In this document: in pieces, positions 1 through 11,300 of the stretch
How positions within the stretch are numbered: the first letter of the stretch is position 1
Layout: every line of letters begins with the position of its first letter
DNA from: Leuctra nigra
Taxonomy: Eukaryota > Arthropoda > Insecta > Plecoptera > Leuctridae
Assembly: GCA_934045905.1 (NCBI GenBank)
Contig: OW203762.1
Span: 9,880,647 to 9,944,646, forward strand
Direction: 5' to 3'
Length of the DNA: 64,000 nucleotides
Notes under the pieces: model-generated
The model's database searches: none
What the model saw: the letters and a program-made list of their open reading frames with translations, nothing else
Told to the model about the DNA's origin: nothing
Made by a program: the position numbers and the translations under genes

Positions 1-950
1 ACTCATTTCTCTACTTTATCATCATTTTACAATTGCTCTAATTACTCACATACTCGAATAAATTTAACGCATTCGATTTGTATAAAATAATATAGCAAAT
101 GCATTGTTAGTTACCCATGAAATAAATAATTTTTTGTTATTGAAGACTAGGTATGCGGATTTTATAGATACCTGTTATTAGGTCGTTTAAATTTACTACG
201 CATTGTTTGAAAATCAATTTTAAATTTCCTGTCTTATGCATTGTGTGATTCCTCAGACGAAGAGGAATCAGACGATCGCGTTTTATTCTACAAATGGATT
301 TATTATTGTTCCGTGAATGTGATAACAACCTGCTATTTGTAAATAGTAAACAGACTCTCGAGTAAATATAGGTATGATCACTGCATGGAAGAAATAATAT
401 CTGTGGGATGGGAAGTAGTTATTGATGATTAGTTCATTGCCGCAATACCTGTTATCAACAAGGCCTCCCCACCCCATCCCAAATAATTACCCCTTATTGT
501 CCGTGACTTTAATAACCTTGTTGTATTGCTGAATGCCTATGCTGCAAGGGTGGTAGCTTCTCCCAGAGCAGATTGTACAGTGCTCCCATCTAACGGCAAG
601 AACACAAGTAACAGAGGCCAGATAAGTTTTATCACATTTTATGTTTTGATATGTTTAATTAATTATTGACTGCATAACTTGGTTTCTTCTAGAGATGACC
701 AATAAAAAACCTACACGAAATGGCTTTTGTGTTTAGCCAAGAGACGGAAAACTATGGATTTTGGAAGAATGACCACAAAATCGGGATTTTACTGTTGCCT
801 GACTTTGGTTTTCTTCTTTTACCGAACAAACAAAAATGAGTTAGATCTTCGCTCTTGTTGGCTACTACATACTTGTAGTGCCTGAATTTTCAGATACCGT
901 ACACATAATGTTTGTACATAACTCTGTCATGACATTTGGAAATTATAAAA
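1..950. other. Intergenic, no gene recognised
   Basis: AT-rich DNA with only short open frames of 60-70 codons and no recognisable domain or codon pattern. A small hairpin (8-bp stem GATTCCTC/GAGGAATC) lies near 247-271. I see no tRNA or other RNA gene. Confidence 0.5.
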
Positions 951-993
951 ATTGTAAAACATTGACACAAATTTAGACTATAGGAGTCAAGAG

Positions 994-3669
994 TTAGGAA
1001 GTTACATCAGCCAGTCTGCTGATTAGTGGATTTCCATGGTCTCCGAGTGCTGCGTAGAACGACTCTCTCTGATTTTCCATGACTTCGTGGAGATAGGCAA
1101 ATCCTATATCTTGGTGTATGCTCTTCGTCCGGGTGAACATCGGAGTGCGCAGGGCGATCTTGAGGGCCCTGTTCTGCACCCTCTGCAGCATTGTTCTCGC
1201 TCCCGCTGAAGTCCTCTCGTACCACACTGGTGAGGCGTACGTCAGTGTGGGCACGATGACGCTCTGGATAAGAAGCAGCTTGCTGGTGAGCGGCATGGAT
1301 TTGCTTTTGAGCAGTGGGAACAGCGCCGCCGTCTTCCCGTTGGCCTTGCTGGCAATCTTCTCAGCGTGGGCCTTCCAGGAGAGCTTGGCATCCAGGGTGA
1401 CACCCAGGTAAACATTGCTGGGAGACCAGGAGACATCTGTACCAGAGATGTTTATGGTAGGGGGTTGAAATTTCCGTCGCTTGGTGAAGAGTGTTGCCTC
1501 TGTCTTAGATGAATTTAGGGCTATACGGTTCTCTGTATACCAGTGGCTGAGTACGTCTAATGCTTTTTGCAGAGGCGGGCCAAGTTGATTAGATGCCATA
1601 GATTGGCAGATGACTGCGGCATCGTCAGCATAGAAAGCTACTTCGGTGTCCGGAATGTTAGTTGGGATGTCATTGGTGAAGATGTTGAAGAGGATGGGGC
1701 TAATGATAGATCCCTGAGGAACTCCAGCCAGAATAGGCCTCGCTGAAGAACAGGCACCGTTGATGTGTACGGTGAAGGATCTTTGATTTAAATAGGAGTG
1801 GATGATATTGATTAAGTAGTTGGGGAATTGATATTTAATTAGTTTTTGTAGTAGGCCTTCATGCCAAACTCTATCAAATGCTTTAGCAACGTCCAGGAAA
1901 ACTATACCAGTTCCTTTCAGCTTTTTAAATCCATCGTTTATCTTGTCAACCACACGTAGAAGCTGATGTGTTGTTGAATGCTTCTGTCGAAAGCCAAACT
2001 GCTCATTGATCAGCAGCTTTGTAGCGTTTGCGTGGCCTCTAATTCGAGCATGAAGGACCTTTTCAAAAAGCTTTGATAGTGATGAGAGGAGACTAATCGG
2101 CCGGTAATTTGCAGGGTCACGAAGATTCTTTCCCGCTTTCGGGAACACAATGACTTTGGCTACTTTCCATTGGGTGGGGAAGTGTTGAAGACGGAGACTG
2201 GCATTAAATATTTCAAGGATACGTTCACCGGCAGGTATAGGAAGTTCTTTAAGAATCGTGTTTGTGATCTCGTCAATACCAGGTGCCTTGCCATTTGCAA
2301 GTTCATTTAGATATATAATTACTTCGTCCATAGAGCAGAGAACGACTTCATCATCTTCAGCCTGCGCCTTGTGTATAGCAAGATGGGTTCTTACTTCAGC
2401 CTCGATATGTGCTGATGAATTAGTCGGCGGGTTTGGGGAAAACTGATTTTGAAGCGAATCTGCTAGAACTTCTGCCTTATCATGTGGGCTGCATGCAAGG
2501 TGTGTACTACCTTGAATGGGTGGATTTGGTTGTTTGCTTCTTGTCAGTCGTTTTGCCATGGACCAGAGTGGACGACTCCCTGGTTCTAGTGTGGCTACAG
2601 CATCTTCCCACCTCTCTCTACTGTGGCGACGAATTAATTCCTTTACAGATCTGTCTAAGAGCTTATATTCTTCATGTAAATCAGGTGTTCTGAGCGCCTG
2701 CCATCTCCTACGTGCACGGTTTCGAGTGGCTATTGACAGTTTAATTCCACGTGGAAGATCAAATATTGTGCACCTTTTTGTATTACAAATGGGAACACTG
2801 ATCGCTCTTGCTTCCATAATATTTTCCGTTAATTTATTTACTGCTAAATCTATATCCTGATGCGAATCAAGTGGTCCACTCTCCAACTTATTTGATAAAT
2901 GCTCTCTGAACTTTTCCCAGTCTGCTTTTCTGTAATTGAATCGAATGATGGGATCAACGGTCTCGTATGAGTCCCCTACGCTCAAAAGTACAGGATTATG
3001 ATCTGAAGACAATTCTAAAAGTGTTTCTAATTCAATGGAATGTCGCAGATTTTTCACCACCGCAATGTCAAGAACATCAGCTCTTCCTGTAGGGATATGA
3101 AGATGTGTCGCTTCTTGCGGTCCAGTCACAGTAAAGTCACTTATACGGGAGAGTGAAAGGAGAGTGCGGCCATTGGCGTTGACAACTCGCGAGTTCCAGG
3201 CTGTATGCTTAGCATTAAGGTCGCCACCGAGAATAGTCGGGTAATTCGAGTCCATTAATGCTTCTATATCTGCTGTGAGAAGCTTAGTTCGCGGAGGACA
3301 ATACGTGGCTATAAGCCGTAGTGGACCCAGTTTAGTAAAAAGCAGGATAGCGGTAGCCTCTATTGATTTCGTTTCAGGTAAAACAATCTCGTAGTGACTT
3401 ACTCGATTGTCAATGATGATTGCAGTCCCTCCTGCTCTCCTGTCTCCTGGACGATCAGTTCTATACACTGAGTGATTGGCAAGCTTAAGCTTGTCCTTAG
3501 GGTTAAGATGGGTCTCACAGACAAGGGCAGCCATTAAATTTCGTGATTCCATCAATAGAAGTAATTCGTCTTTACGAGAACTTATGCTATTAGCATTCCA
3601 AATGATTAGATTAATTGAATTAATCGCTGGCATTGCGATTTTGTACAGACAAAAGAAGAGTTGGCACAA
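994..3669 (-). CDS. Jockey-like ORF2: AP endonuclease and reverse transcriptase
   Basis: This 891-residue protein copies element RNA into DNA at a nicked target. The N-terminal third is an exonuclease-endonuclease-phosphatase fold: the segment beginning INLIIWNANSISSRKDEL, the catalytic CETHL, GGDLNAKH and the SSDHNPVLL motif are all visible. The central part is the reverse transcriptase, with ANYRPISLLSSLSKLFEK, FLDVAKAFDRVWH, GVPQGSIISPILF and the active site FYADDAAV. The C-terminus has the usual connection region with YLGVTLD. No RNase H domain is apparent. An internal methionine in front of AINSINLIIW is the likelier start, because the first 12 residues overlap the ORF1 end. It overlaps ORF1 by 50 nt in another frame. 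Family assignment is firm; the clade is inferred from the gag partner. Confidence 0.9.
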   Translation of the reverse strand: MCQLFFCLYKIAMPAINSINLIIWNANSISSRKDELLLLMESRNLMAALVCETHLNPKDKLKLANHSVYRTDRPGDRRAGGTAIIIDNRVSHYEIVLPETKSIEATAILLFTKLGPLRLIATYCPPRTKLLTADIEALMDSNYPTILGGDLNAKHTAWNSRVVNANGRTLLSLSRISDFTVTGPQEATHLHIPTGRADVLDIAVVKNLRHSIELETLLELSSDHNPVLLSVGDSYETVDPIIRFNYRKADWEKFREHLSNKLESGPLDSHQDIDLAVNKLTENIMEARAISVPICNTKRCTIFDLPRGIKLSIATRNRARRRWQALRTPDLHEEYKLLDRSVKELIRRHSRERWEDAVATLEPGSRPLWSMAKRLTRSKQPNPPIQGSTHLACSPHDKAEVLADSLQNQFSPNPPTNSSAHIEAEVRTHLAIHKAQAEDDEVVLCSMDEVIIYLNELANGKAPGIDEITNTILKELPIPAGERILEIFNASLRLQHFPTQWKVAKVIVFPKAGKNLRDPANYRPISLLSSLSKLFEKVLHARIRGHANATKLLINEQFGFRQKHSTTHQLLRVVDKINDGFKKLKGTGIVFLDVAKAFDRVWHEGLLQKLIKYQFPNYLINIIHSYLNQRSFTVHINGACSSARPILAGVPQGSIISPILFNIFTNDIPTNIPDTEVAFYADDAAVICQSMASNQLGPPLQKALDVLSHWYTENRIALNSSKTEATLFTKRRKFQPPTINISGTDVSWSPSNVYLGVTLDAKLSWKAHAEKIASKANGKTAALFPLLKSKSMPLTSKLLLIQSVIVPTLTYASPVWYERTSAGARTMLQRVQNRALKIALRTPMFTRTKSIHQDIGFAYLHEVMENQRESFYAALGDHGNPLISRLADVTS

Positions 3670-5089
3670 AACTTGCCAGAGACGTAATGATGGGGTGAAT
3701 GTTCATATTAACTATAAAAATTGCAATGCCGTTTATAAGGGCTATCCAATCAATAGTTGATTGTTGAGGTACTACCGGTTGTACGAGTTCAGGAAGAGCA
3801 TTGGGTGGCCTCTCTGCTTCTTCTAAGGCAGTGGTGTTTGAGGACGAGGGTTGCTCTGGATTTATCTGAGTGTTCAAAACAGAAGCAAAAGTCCGTGGTT
3901 GCGCCAATGAGACTCGTGGCACGGGCGTGGGTTGCGTCTGAGTATTCCCTCGGTTATCATGCTGTGGAGAAGAGCCATCTTGCTGCTGTGGACGTCGGGC
4001 TCGAGTAGCATGACGAGTTGCTGCCTTGATGACATCACATCCTCGGTAGCAAGCGGCATGCTGCTGATTGCAGTTACAGCACTTTGCTGTTTCTGGTGAC
4101 TCCTTACACTCCTTAACCTGATGCACACCTCCACATCGAACACATCGTGGCTGGCGATGACAAAATTTGGCCGTATGACCCACTCTTTGACAATTAAAAC
4201 ATTGTATGACATTAATCTTCTTGCTCCGTGGGGCCTCGGTGGAGACCACGCAGTAGAGCAGTCTCTTGATTTGGCTGAGGTCCACTGGAGCCTGACCACT
4301 CGTACTTACTAGCGTACATTCAAAAAGGGGCAAAAGACGTGTACTGTCTCCAGGCATCTTCATCTGCCGCACAGAGCGGACATTGAAGCCTTGCTGCTTC
4401 AGCTCCTCTTGAATGTCTTCTGTTTCAGCAGATTGTGGCAGACCTCTCAGAACAAAACGCTGTGATCTAGTGCGCTCAGTTGGAAACGTGTAGTACTCTA
4501 TTCCCTCAGTCGAGTCTAGGGCGGAGGTAATTAGTTTGTACGAGGTAATATCTCTAATGATTACTCGAGAAACTTCGAGACCAGGTTTGATTATGAATGC
4601 CCCTTTTTCTGGACATACAGCGGAGAGCAACTCAACTAATGCCTTATGAGATTTCATATTTTGAATCACTATTGGTGGGATTTTATACTTCTTATCTGGC
4701 AAAGTCTCCGCCGTCATCGGGGTCGTGTCCATATCATTTGCACTTGCAAGCGGCTCAAATGAGTTCTGCGTACGCACAAGGTTGATCACTCTCTTGGATG
4801 ATGGGCCTGAAGCATCTGACCCAGATGATCGTGTGCTGGGACGATCGTTACAATTACGACGCCTTTTATTTCCTGTCACCATCGTGAAACCATCGGGAAC
4901 TATGTTCAAAGACATCTCATTGGTTGCAGACTCAACTTGCATTAGCTCCGTGTCCGATTCATCACTAGACGAAAAATCATTTATAGAAGCTCCTATGGGT
5001 TGACTAGAAATGTTTATGACATTGTCTACAGCTGAAGGGGCATCTAGCCGGTTTACTTCATCACTCCAAACTTTATATATTCCACTCAT
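3620..5089 (-). CDS. Jockey-like ORF1: Gag-type nucleic-acid-binding protein
   Basis: A 489-residue gag-like protein that in this family binds element RNA and forms the ribonucleoprotein. The N-terminal third is acidic and low in complexity. The middle carries an RRM-like or PRE_C2HC-type region (FVLRGLPQSAETEDI... onward). It is followed by three zinc knuckles: CFNCQRVGHTAKFC (CX2CX4HX4C), CVRCGGVHQVKEC and CCNCNQQHAACYRGC. The C-terminal 130 residues are Gln/Pro-rich. The start is the ATG at 5089, which gives the full gag length. It overlaps ORF2 by 50 nt at its 3' end, which is usual for Jockey elements and suggests coupled translation. Confidence 0.85.
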   Translation of the reverse strand: MSGIYKVWSDEVNRLDAPSAVDNVINISSQPIGASINDFSSSDESDTELMQVESATNEMSLNIVPDGFTMVTGNKRRRNCNDRPSTRSSGSDASGPSSKRVINLVRTQNSFEPLASANDMDTTPMTAETLPDKKYKIPPIVIQNMKSHKALVELLSAVCPEKGAFIIKPGLEVSRVIIRDITSYKLITSALDSTEGIEYYTFPTERTRSQRFVLRGLPQSAETEDIQEELKQQGFNVRSVRQMKMPGDSTRLLPLFECTLVSTSGQAPVDLSQIKRLLYCVVSTEAPRSKKINVIQCFNCQRVGHTAKFCHRQPRCVRCGGVHQVKECKESPETAKCCNCNQQHAACYRGCDVIKAATRHATRARRPQQQDGSSPQHDNRGNTQTQPTPVPRVSLAQPRTFASVLNTQINPEQPSSSNTTALEEAERPPNALPELVQPVVPQQSTIDWIALINGIAIFIVNMNIHPIITSLASFVPTLLLSVQNRNASD

Positions 5090-5689
5090 TGCTCACATTA
5101 CTTCAAGTCCAAATGAGCTACAAGCGTCTCTTGGTAGGTTTCGTAGACCTAGTATATAAAACTATTTTCTAATACTTTAAACAGATTCTGACGCGGAAAA
5201 ATGGTTTGAATGGCTCCCAAAATATCTAATATCACCATTCAACACAACAAACATGCAAAACTAGCGATTAATCCACAAATATAAGCGAAAATACTGAGAA
5301 TAATTCACAGAACTAACTTTCATTTATCAAAAAAAAAAAATGAGTTAGTGGAAATTAGTGAATCTTATTGGCTGTGGAATTCGCGCCAACTGGATGTTAA
5401 CTGCCCACTAACTATCGAATGTTAGCTAATCCAAAGTTAGTCCTACCCGACCTTAGACAAGCCAGATTTAAAATATAGCAGCTAGAAGCTTGAAAAGCAG
5501 CTATCACTCTGAGTTAGTTATTGATATCTTAAAACAGACAAGTCAATTGTCTGTGATAAGTAATTTTTTGTTTGAAATCCAATTTTTTTTTATTACGTTT
5601 TCAACATTTAATCTAGTACTCATAATTTAGTTTAAAATAGGTACACATAATTAATGCATTGTAATTTGCAACTCAAGGCATTTGGTATT

Positions 5690-5732
5690 CAATTCAATTT
5701 AATTTAATTTAATTTAATTTAATTTAATTTAA
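5690..5732. repeat. TTTAA microsatellite
   Basis: About eight tandem AATTT/TTTAA pentamers immediately upstream of a truncated retrotransposon 3' end. It may be a filled insertion site or ordinary slippage. Confidence 0.8.
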
Positions 5733-5972
5733 GAAGATGAAATGGATGTTGATGAAGAACAAGCAGAAGGAGAAGAGGAGGAAGAAGAAGAAATTTAATA
5801 AAGTAGATTAGATTTAGAATTAGAATATTGTATTATGGTAAAAAGTGTGACAGGCTTGGCCAGCCGGCATTATATTGTGTACGTATGTTTTGTGGTCTAT
5901 ATTTTTGTGAGCGATTTTTCCCACTCCAATTTAATTAGGAAGGGTGCATTTATATATGCTCTGTGAAATAAA
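5733..5972 (+). mobile_element. 5'-truncated 3' end of an RTE-like retrotransposon
   Basis: The first part encodes an acidic tail (EDEMDVDEEQAEGEEEEEEE, then I and a stop) like the acidic C-terminus of the complete RTE-like ORF2 ending at 42398. About 90 nt further on, the motif GTGACAGGCTTGGCCAGCC matches GTGACAGGCCTGGCTAGCC at 42466 in that copy's 3' UTR. The stub ends in GAAATAAAAAAAAA near 5970. It is therefore a dead-on-arrival copy of about 240 bp from the same family as the element at 37.5-42.6 kb. Confidence 0.75.
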
Positions 5973-8068
5973 AAAAAATTCAATTTCTTTCCACTCTTAG
6001 AAGACATTCATGTAATTCAGTTATCCCGAATCATTGTGCATACATGGAAATTGGAAATTTGCAAATATAATCGTATGTCTTATCGTGTTTGGCTGAAGAT
6101 GTTGCACGAATCGGTGCTCAGCAAGCGTTTTCCTAGAATTAAAAAATATTTGACATATATTAGCCATAGTTACAGGTTACTTAACATTAGCTCGAGAATA
6201 TAAACTACAAGTTGTGTTTGAATATTTGATTTTGATCGTCTTCGCAGCGTGATCTCATCGATGAACAAACAATGTATTTATAATTACTCAATGTGGTATC
6301 CTGTAAGACTTCCCGGCAGGCTGTATCCTGTAGCTGATAACAAGTAGGCAACGTTCTATTATCCTCATTAATGCGAGCTACTTCGAAGGATTTGCCAAGG
6401 ATTGACACGAGTAAGTAACGGGTGAGTAACGAAGTTTTTCAATAGATACTCTGCTAAAACCAAGAGTTAAGCTTAAGGTAATCCTATTGGTTGTCGCAAT
6501 GGCAATACAGACCGAATAAATTAGCAGAGTATTGAAAACCTGGCCGTAAGTTAGCAAAGTACAAGGAAATGCGAAAAGTGAAATATATCACTTATCTGTA
6601 AAGCACGAAGGAAAGTTGGAGTGTGAGATCCAGACTGTGCAGCCTTAGGTGCTCCATCTGTAAACAAATTTAGTGAACGGAACCAGAATAAATCATACGG
6701 ATTTTGGTATTGTGTTAAACAAAAAATTGGTTATAAGCTAATACCCAAAATAGTCATTTTGTTTCTACTTCTCAAGTAGTTGCATCAGCTTTTTACGCAG
6801 TATATTGTACACTCAACAAAAGATAAAACGGTAGGTATTCGCAACAAACTGATTGGCATGAAGATTTGATTGCATCATCCGGTGAAGTCTATGAACTCGT
6901 CATACTCGTTCTACGTCACTATAGTAGGTAGCTAGAACTCCGATTTCATTGATATTAACAAGGATTGATTTCAAGGACCTTGAGAAGCAGCCATATCTGT
7001 TTTGTTAAATATTGTTGAGTGAGAACTAATTATTTTGTGACTGATAAAACTTCAAAACTTTATCTTTATAAACTTTATCTTTTAAACTTTATCGCGACTA
7101 CCAGTCGTACACAGTTGCCTAAAATATAGATATTTGTATACAGAGGGGTGATTTGCAGGACTCGGTGGTTGAATTGAAAGTCGGTCCATGGGGGATCGTA
7201 TATTGTTAAAAGAAAATATTTGCTCCAAGATAATGGGGGGGGGGGGGGCTGGGTGGAGGGCCTAACGAGCTTAAATACATGTTTTGCTACGTATTTAAGC
7301 TCCTTGGTAGCTGGTATACCGGGCCCCCAGCACCATGCGGGTCCGGGACGTACAGTCTCGTTTTTTCATATGAATTTGGTGCATTTCTACGCGTTTTTAT
7401 CGCTATTTTCAGACTATTTTTATCTAGACAAATGGCGTCTAGAGGTTAAAATTTAAAAATTCTCTGGCAATTATTATTTTTATGAAGATAAAAAAATTGA
7501 TGGTGAAGTGGACAAATTAGCCATGGGGGGATGGAACTACACAAAATAGCGAGCAAAGCGACTACACCGGTCAGAAGAATTGTCCGTTGACGGCTAAGAT
7601 CAAGCTCGATTTACCGTCATTATTTGTTGAATGGAGAAACACTTTTTAGGAATGAGGTTATTGTTTGGTTCTTGTAATCAACCCCTCCAACAACATATTC
7701 TCACCATCTGCGTTTACCTCAAGTTTCAAGTTTCAAGTTTATTTTCCATAACATGGTATACATACATATATGTTTACTCAAGTCTTGACCCATAAGTACA
7801 ATGAATAAATTGACTTTTTTAGGGTATTTGGAAGTTACATTGATACGTAGGTAAATATTTTTAATACTAATAGTAGACAATTTAAATGAAATTGATAATT
7901 GTAATTAATAATGAGTTATAGGCTATAACACAATCATAGTTAAGTAAACAATGTTAGTTTAGCAGTTAGTAGTGTTTATAATGATAAGTATTGATAAATA
8001 TATCTATCACTTAAAATAATTAATGCATAAATTGAGATATCATCTGGATATCCAATATATGAAAAAGG
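5973..8068. other. Intergenic with dispersed repeat traces
   Basis: No convincing gene. A stretch near 6797-6930 (TGTACACTCAACAAA ... GCATCATCC ... GAAGTCTATG) resembles 60702-60800 inside an ABCB intron, so it is a dispersed repeat. A G-run (10 G) lies near 7238. The upstream exon or promoter of the ZZ gene should lie here or further upstream, but I cannot identify it. Confidence 0.4.
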
Positions 8069-8218
8069 ACTTAGGGCCAGATTTTCAATACCATTGCTAA
8101 CTTTTAAACTGTACAGTAGATTAGAGTATATTGCCATGGCAACAACAATGACAATCCTGGAATGACTGTTTAAAACCTTAACTACTGGTTTAGCAGGACA
8201 TTGAAACTCTGGCACTTA
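8069..8218. mobile_element. Small fold-back element (MITE-like)
   Basis: Imperfect terminal inverted repeats: GGCCAGATTTTCAATACC on the left and the complement of GACATTGAAACTCTGGC on the right. The sequence TTA occurs on both outer flanks, which would fit a PIF/Harbinger-type TWA duplication. It has no coding capacity. Confidence 0.45.
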
Positions 8219-8360
8219 AGGGCCGGTTGAATTTATTTATTCACGAAAGCACACATAATAGAAAGCACTTTTAAGAATACAATGTTTCTGAATTATTTAT
8301 CTATACCAAACTGCATCACATTTAGGAAGAGTGGAATCAACGGCTACATTTGTATTTCAG

Positions 8361-11300
8361 TTCGAGTATATTTGCGATGGCGCAGTCCAAGCAGGAGGTG
8401 CTTTCCCGTGTGCATTGCGATTGCTGCAGCAACGAGATCAAGAACTTCCGATACAAGTGCATTTCTTGCGACGAGTTCAACTTGTGTGCCATCTGCGAGT
8501 ACGCAGAGAAGCACAAAGACCACTACATGGTCCGCTTGCCAGCTCCAAACTCCAGGGTAAGTCACTACAAGGTCCGCTTGCCAGCTCCAATCTCCAGGGT
8601 AAGTCACTACATGGTCCGCTTGTCACCTCCAATCTCCAGGGTAAGTCACTACATGGTCCGCTTGCCAGCTCCAATCTCCAGGGTAAGTCACTACAAGGTC
8701 CGCTTGCCAGCTCCAAACTCCAGGGTAAGTCACTACAAGGTCCGCTTGCCAGCTCCAATCTCCAGGATAAGTCACTACAAGGTCCGCTTGCCAGCTCCAA
8801 TCTCCAGGGTAAGTCACTATACATGGTCCGCTTGCAGCTCCAATCTCCAGGGTAAGTCACTATACATGGTCCGCTTGCAGCTCCAATCTCCAGGGTAAGT
8901 CACTACATGGTCCGCTTGTCAGCTCCAATCTCCAGAGTAAGTCACTACAAGGTCCGCTTGCCAGCTCCAATCTCCAGGGTAAGTCACTATACATGGTCCG
9001 TTCGCAGCTCCAATCTCCAGGGTAAGTCACTACAAGGTCCGCTTGCCAGCTCCAATCTCCAGGGTAAGTCACTACAAGGTCCGCTTGCCAGCTCCAATCT
9101 CCAGGGTAAGTCACTACAAGGTCCGCTTGCCAGCTCCAATCTCCAGGGTAAGTCACTACATGGTCCGCTTGTCAGCTCCAATCTCTAGGGTAAGTCACTA
9201 CATGGTCCGCTTGTCAGCTCCAATCTCTAGGGTAAGTCACTACATGGTCCGCTTGTCACCTCTAATCTCCAGGGTAAGTCACTACATGGTCCGCTTGCCA
9301 GCGCCAATCTCCAGGGTAAGTCACTACATGGTCCGCTTGCCAGCGCCAATCTCCAGGGTAAGTCACTACATGGTCCCCTTGCCAGCTCCAATCTCCAGGG
9401 TAAGTCACTACATGGTCCGCTTGTCACCTCCAATCTCCAGGGTAAGTCACTACAAGGTCCGCTTGCCAGCGCCAATCTCCAGGGTAAGTCACTACATGGT
9501 CCGCTTGTCACCTCCAATCTCCAGGGTAAGTCACTACATGGTCCGCTTGCCAGCTCCAATCTCCAGGGTAAGTCACTACATGGTCCGCTTGTCAGCGCCA
9601 ATCTCCAGGGTAAGTCACTACATGGTCCGCTTGCCAGCTCCAATCTCCAGGGTAAGTCACTACATGGTCCGCTTGTCACCTCCAATCTCCAGGGTAAGTC
9701 ACTACATGGTCCGCTTGTCACCTCCAATCTCCAGGGTAAGTCACTACATGGTCCGCTTGTCAGCTCCAATCTCCAGGGTAAGTCACTACATGGTCCGCTT
9801 GTCAGCTCCAATCTCCAGGGTAAGTCACTACATGGTCCGCTTGTCACCTCCAATCTCCAGGGTAAGTCACTACATGGTCCGCTTGTCACCTCCAATCTCC
9901 AGGGTAAGTCACTACATGGTCCCCTTGCCAGCTCCAATCTCCAGGGTAAGTCACTACATGGTCCGCTTGTCACCTCCAATCTCCAGGGTAAGTCACTACA
10001 TGGTCCGCTTGTCAGTTCCAATCTCCAGGGTAAGATCACTACATGGTCCGCTTGCCAGCGCCAATCTCCAGGGTAAGTCACTACATGGTCCCCTTGTCAG
10101 TTCCAATCTCCAGGGTAAGTCACTACATGGTCCGCTTGCCAGTTCCAATCTCCAGGGTAAGTCACTACATGGTCCGCTTGCCAGCGCCAATCTCCAGGGT
10201 AAGTCACTACATGGTCCCCTTGCCAGCTCCAATCTCCAGGGTAAGATCACTACATGGTCCGCTTGCCAGCGCCAATCTCCAGGGTAAGTCACTACATGGT
10301 CCGCTTGTCAGTTCCAATCTCCAGGGTAAGATCACTACATGGTCCGCTTGCCAGCGCCAATCTCCAGGGTCTTAAGTCACTACATGGTCCGCTTGTCAGT
10401 TCCAATCTCCAGGGTAAGTCACTACATGGTCCCCTTGCCAGCTCCAATCTCCAGGGTAAGATCACTACATGGTCCGCTTGCCAGCGCCAATCTCCAGGGT
10501 CTTAAGTCACTACATGGTCCGCTTGTCAGTTCCAATCTCCAGGGTAAGTCACTACATGGTCCGCTTGTCACCTCCAATCTCCAGGGTAAGATCACTACAT
10601 GGTCCGCTTGCCAGCGCCAATCTCCAGGGTCTTAAGTCACTACATGGTCCGCTTGTCAGTTCCAATCTCCAGGGTAAGTCACTATGGTCCGCTTGTCAGC
10701 TCCAATCTCCAGGGTAAGTGACAAGTCACTACATTAACACATACAAAAACACATCAAATGTTGGTCCGGTCCTGATACCAAGCAATTTGCAGTTCCAGTT
10801 TAAATTTTCAAATAATCACAGGATCCTGTTCAAAATATGAACACGATACCGTTCTTATGATAAAAGTGCGGGCAGCTCAGGCAAAATGAAAGAAAAAGAG
10901 AGCACAGCAGAGAAAGAGCCATAAGAGTAAAGACTAAAGTGGTGTCGCTCGCTAATTTGGCAATTGTTTTCAGAACCTGTTCTTTGATCGCCACCTGCTA
11001 ATGCACCTTCTATCCAAGGCCGGGAAGAAAGAGGAGAGGTATGTCCAATGTTCTTGTAGTAGTACTCTTGCTTCGAGGCACCAAGATCTCTATTCTACCT
11101 ATCTTGGACTGGCACTGCCCAGGAACTGACTCTAGAAAGCTAAGGGAAAAAAACTCTCTTTTTTTAGAAAGCAAAAAAAATATTTTTTTTGTCTGGGGTT
11201 AAACGTCGCACTGTTCTGCAGCGAGGCTAATGACGACGGAAACTTTTTTACCTTTTTACTTTAACTTTTCAAGGGTAATTTTTTTATCTCTCTCTCTCTC

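Larger units (their letters stand above)
960..5150 (-). mobile_element. Jockey-like non-LTR retrotransposon, both ORFs intact
   Basis: The two overlapping minus-strand ORFs form a gag-like ORF1 and an endonuclease-reverse transcriptase ORF2, the layout of the Jockey clade. Neither ORF is broken, so the copy looks young. The 3' end lies just below the ORF2 stop at 994. I find no clear poly(A) tract (poly-T on this strand) or target-site duplication, so the outer boundaries are approximate. The 5' boundary beyond 5089 is also not fixed. Confidence 0.8.

Noticed and set aside
7220..7456. 78-codon open frame starting near a G run
   Set aside because: No homology, low-complexity start and no splice or polyadenylation context.
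8344..10292. Long minus-strand frames across the 42-bp array
   Set aside because: Shadow of a repeat whose period is a multiple of three; the ZZ exon gives the coding strand.
8521..10735. Regular repeat resembling a CRISPR array
   Set aside because: Monomers are contiguous without unique spacers, the DNA is eukaryotic, and the unit derives from an exon end.
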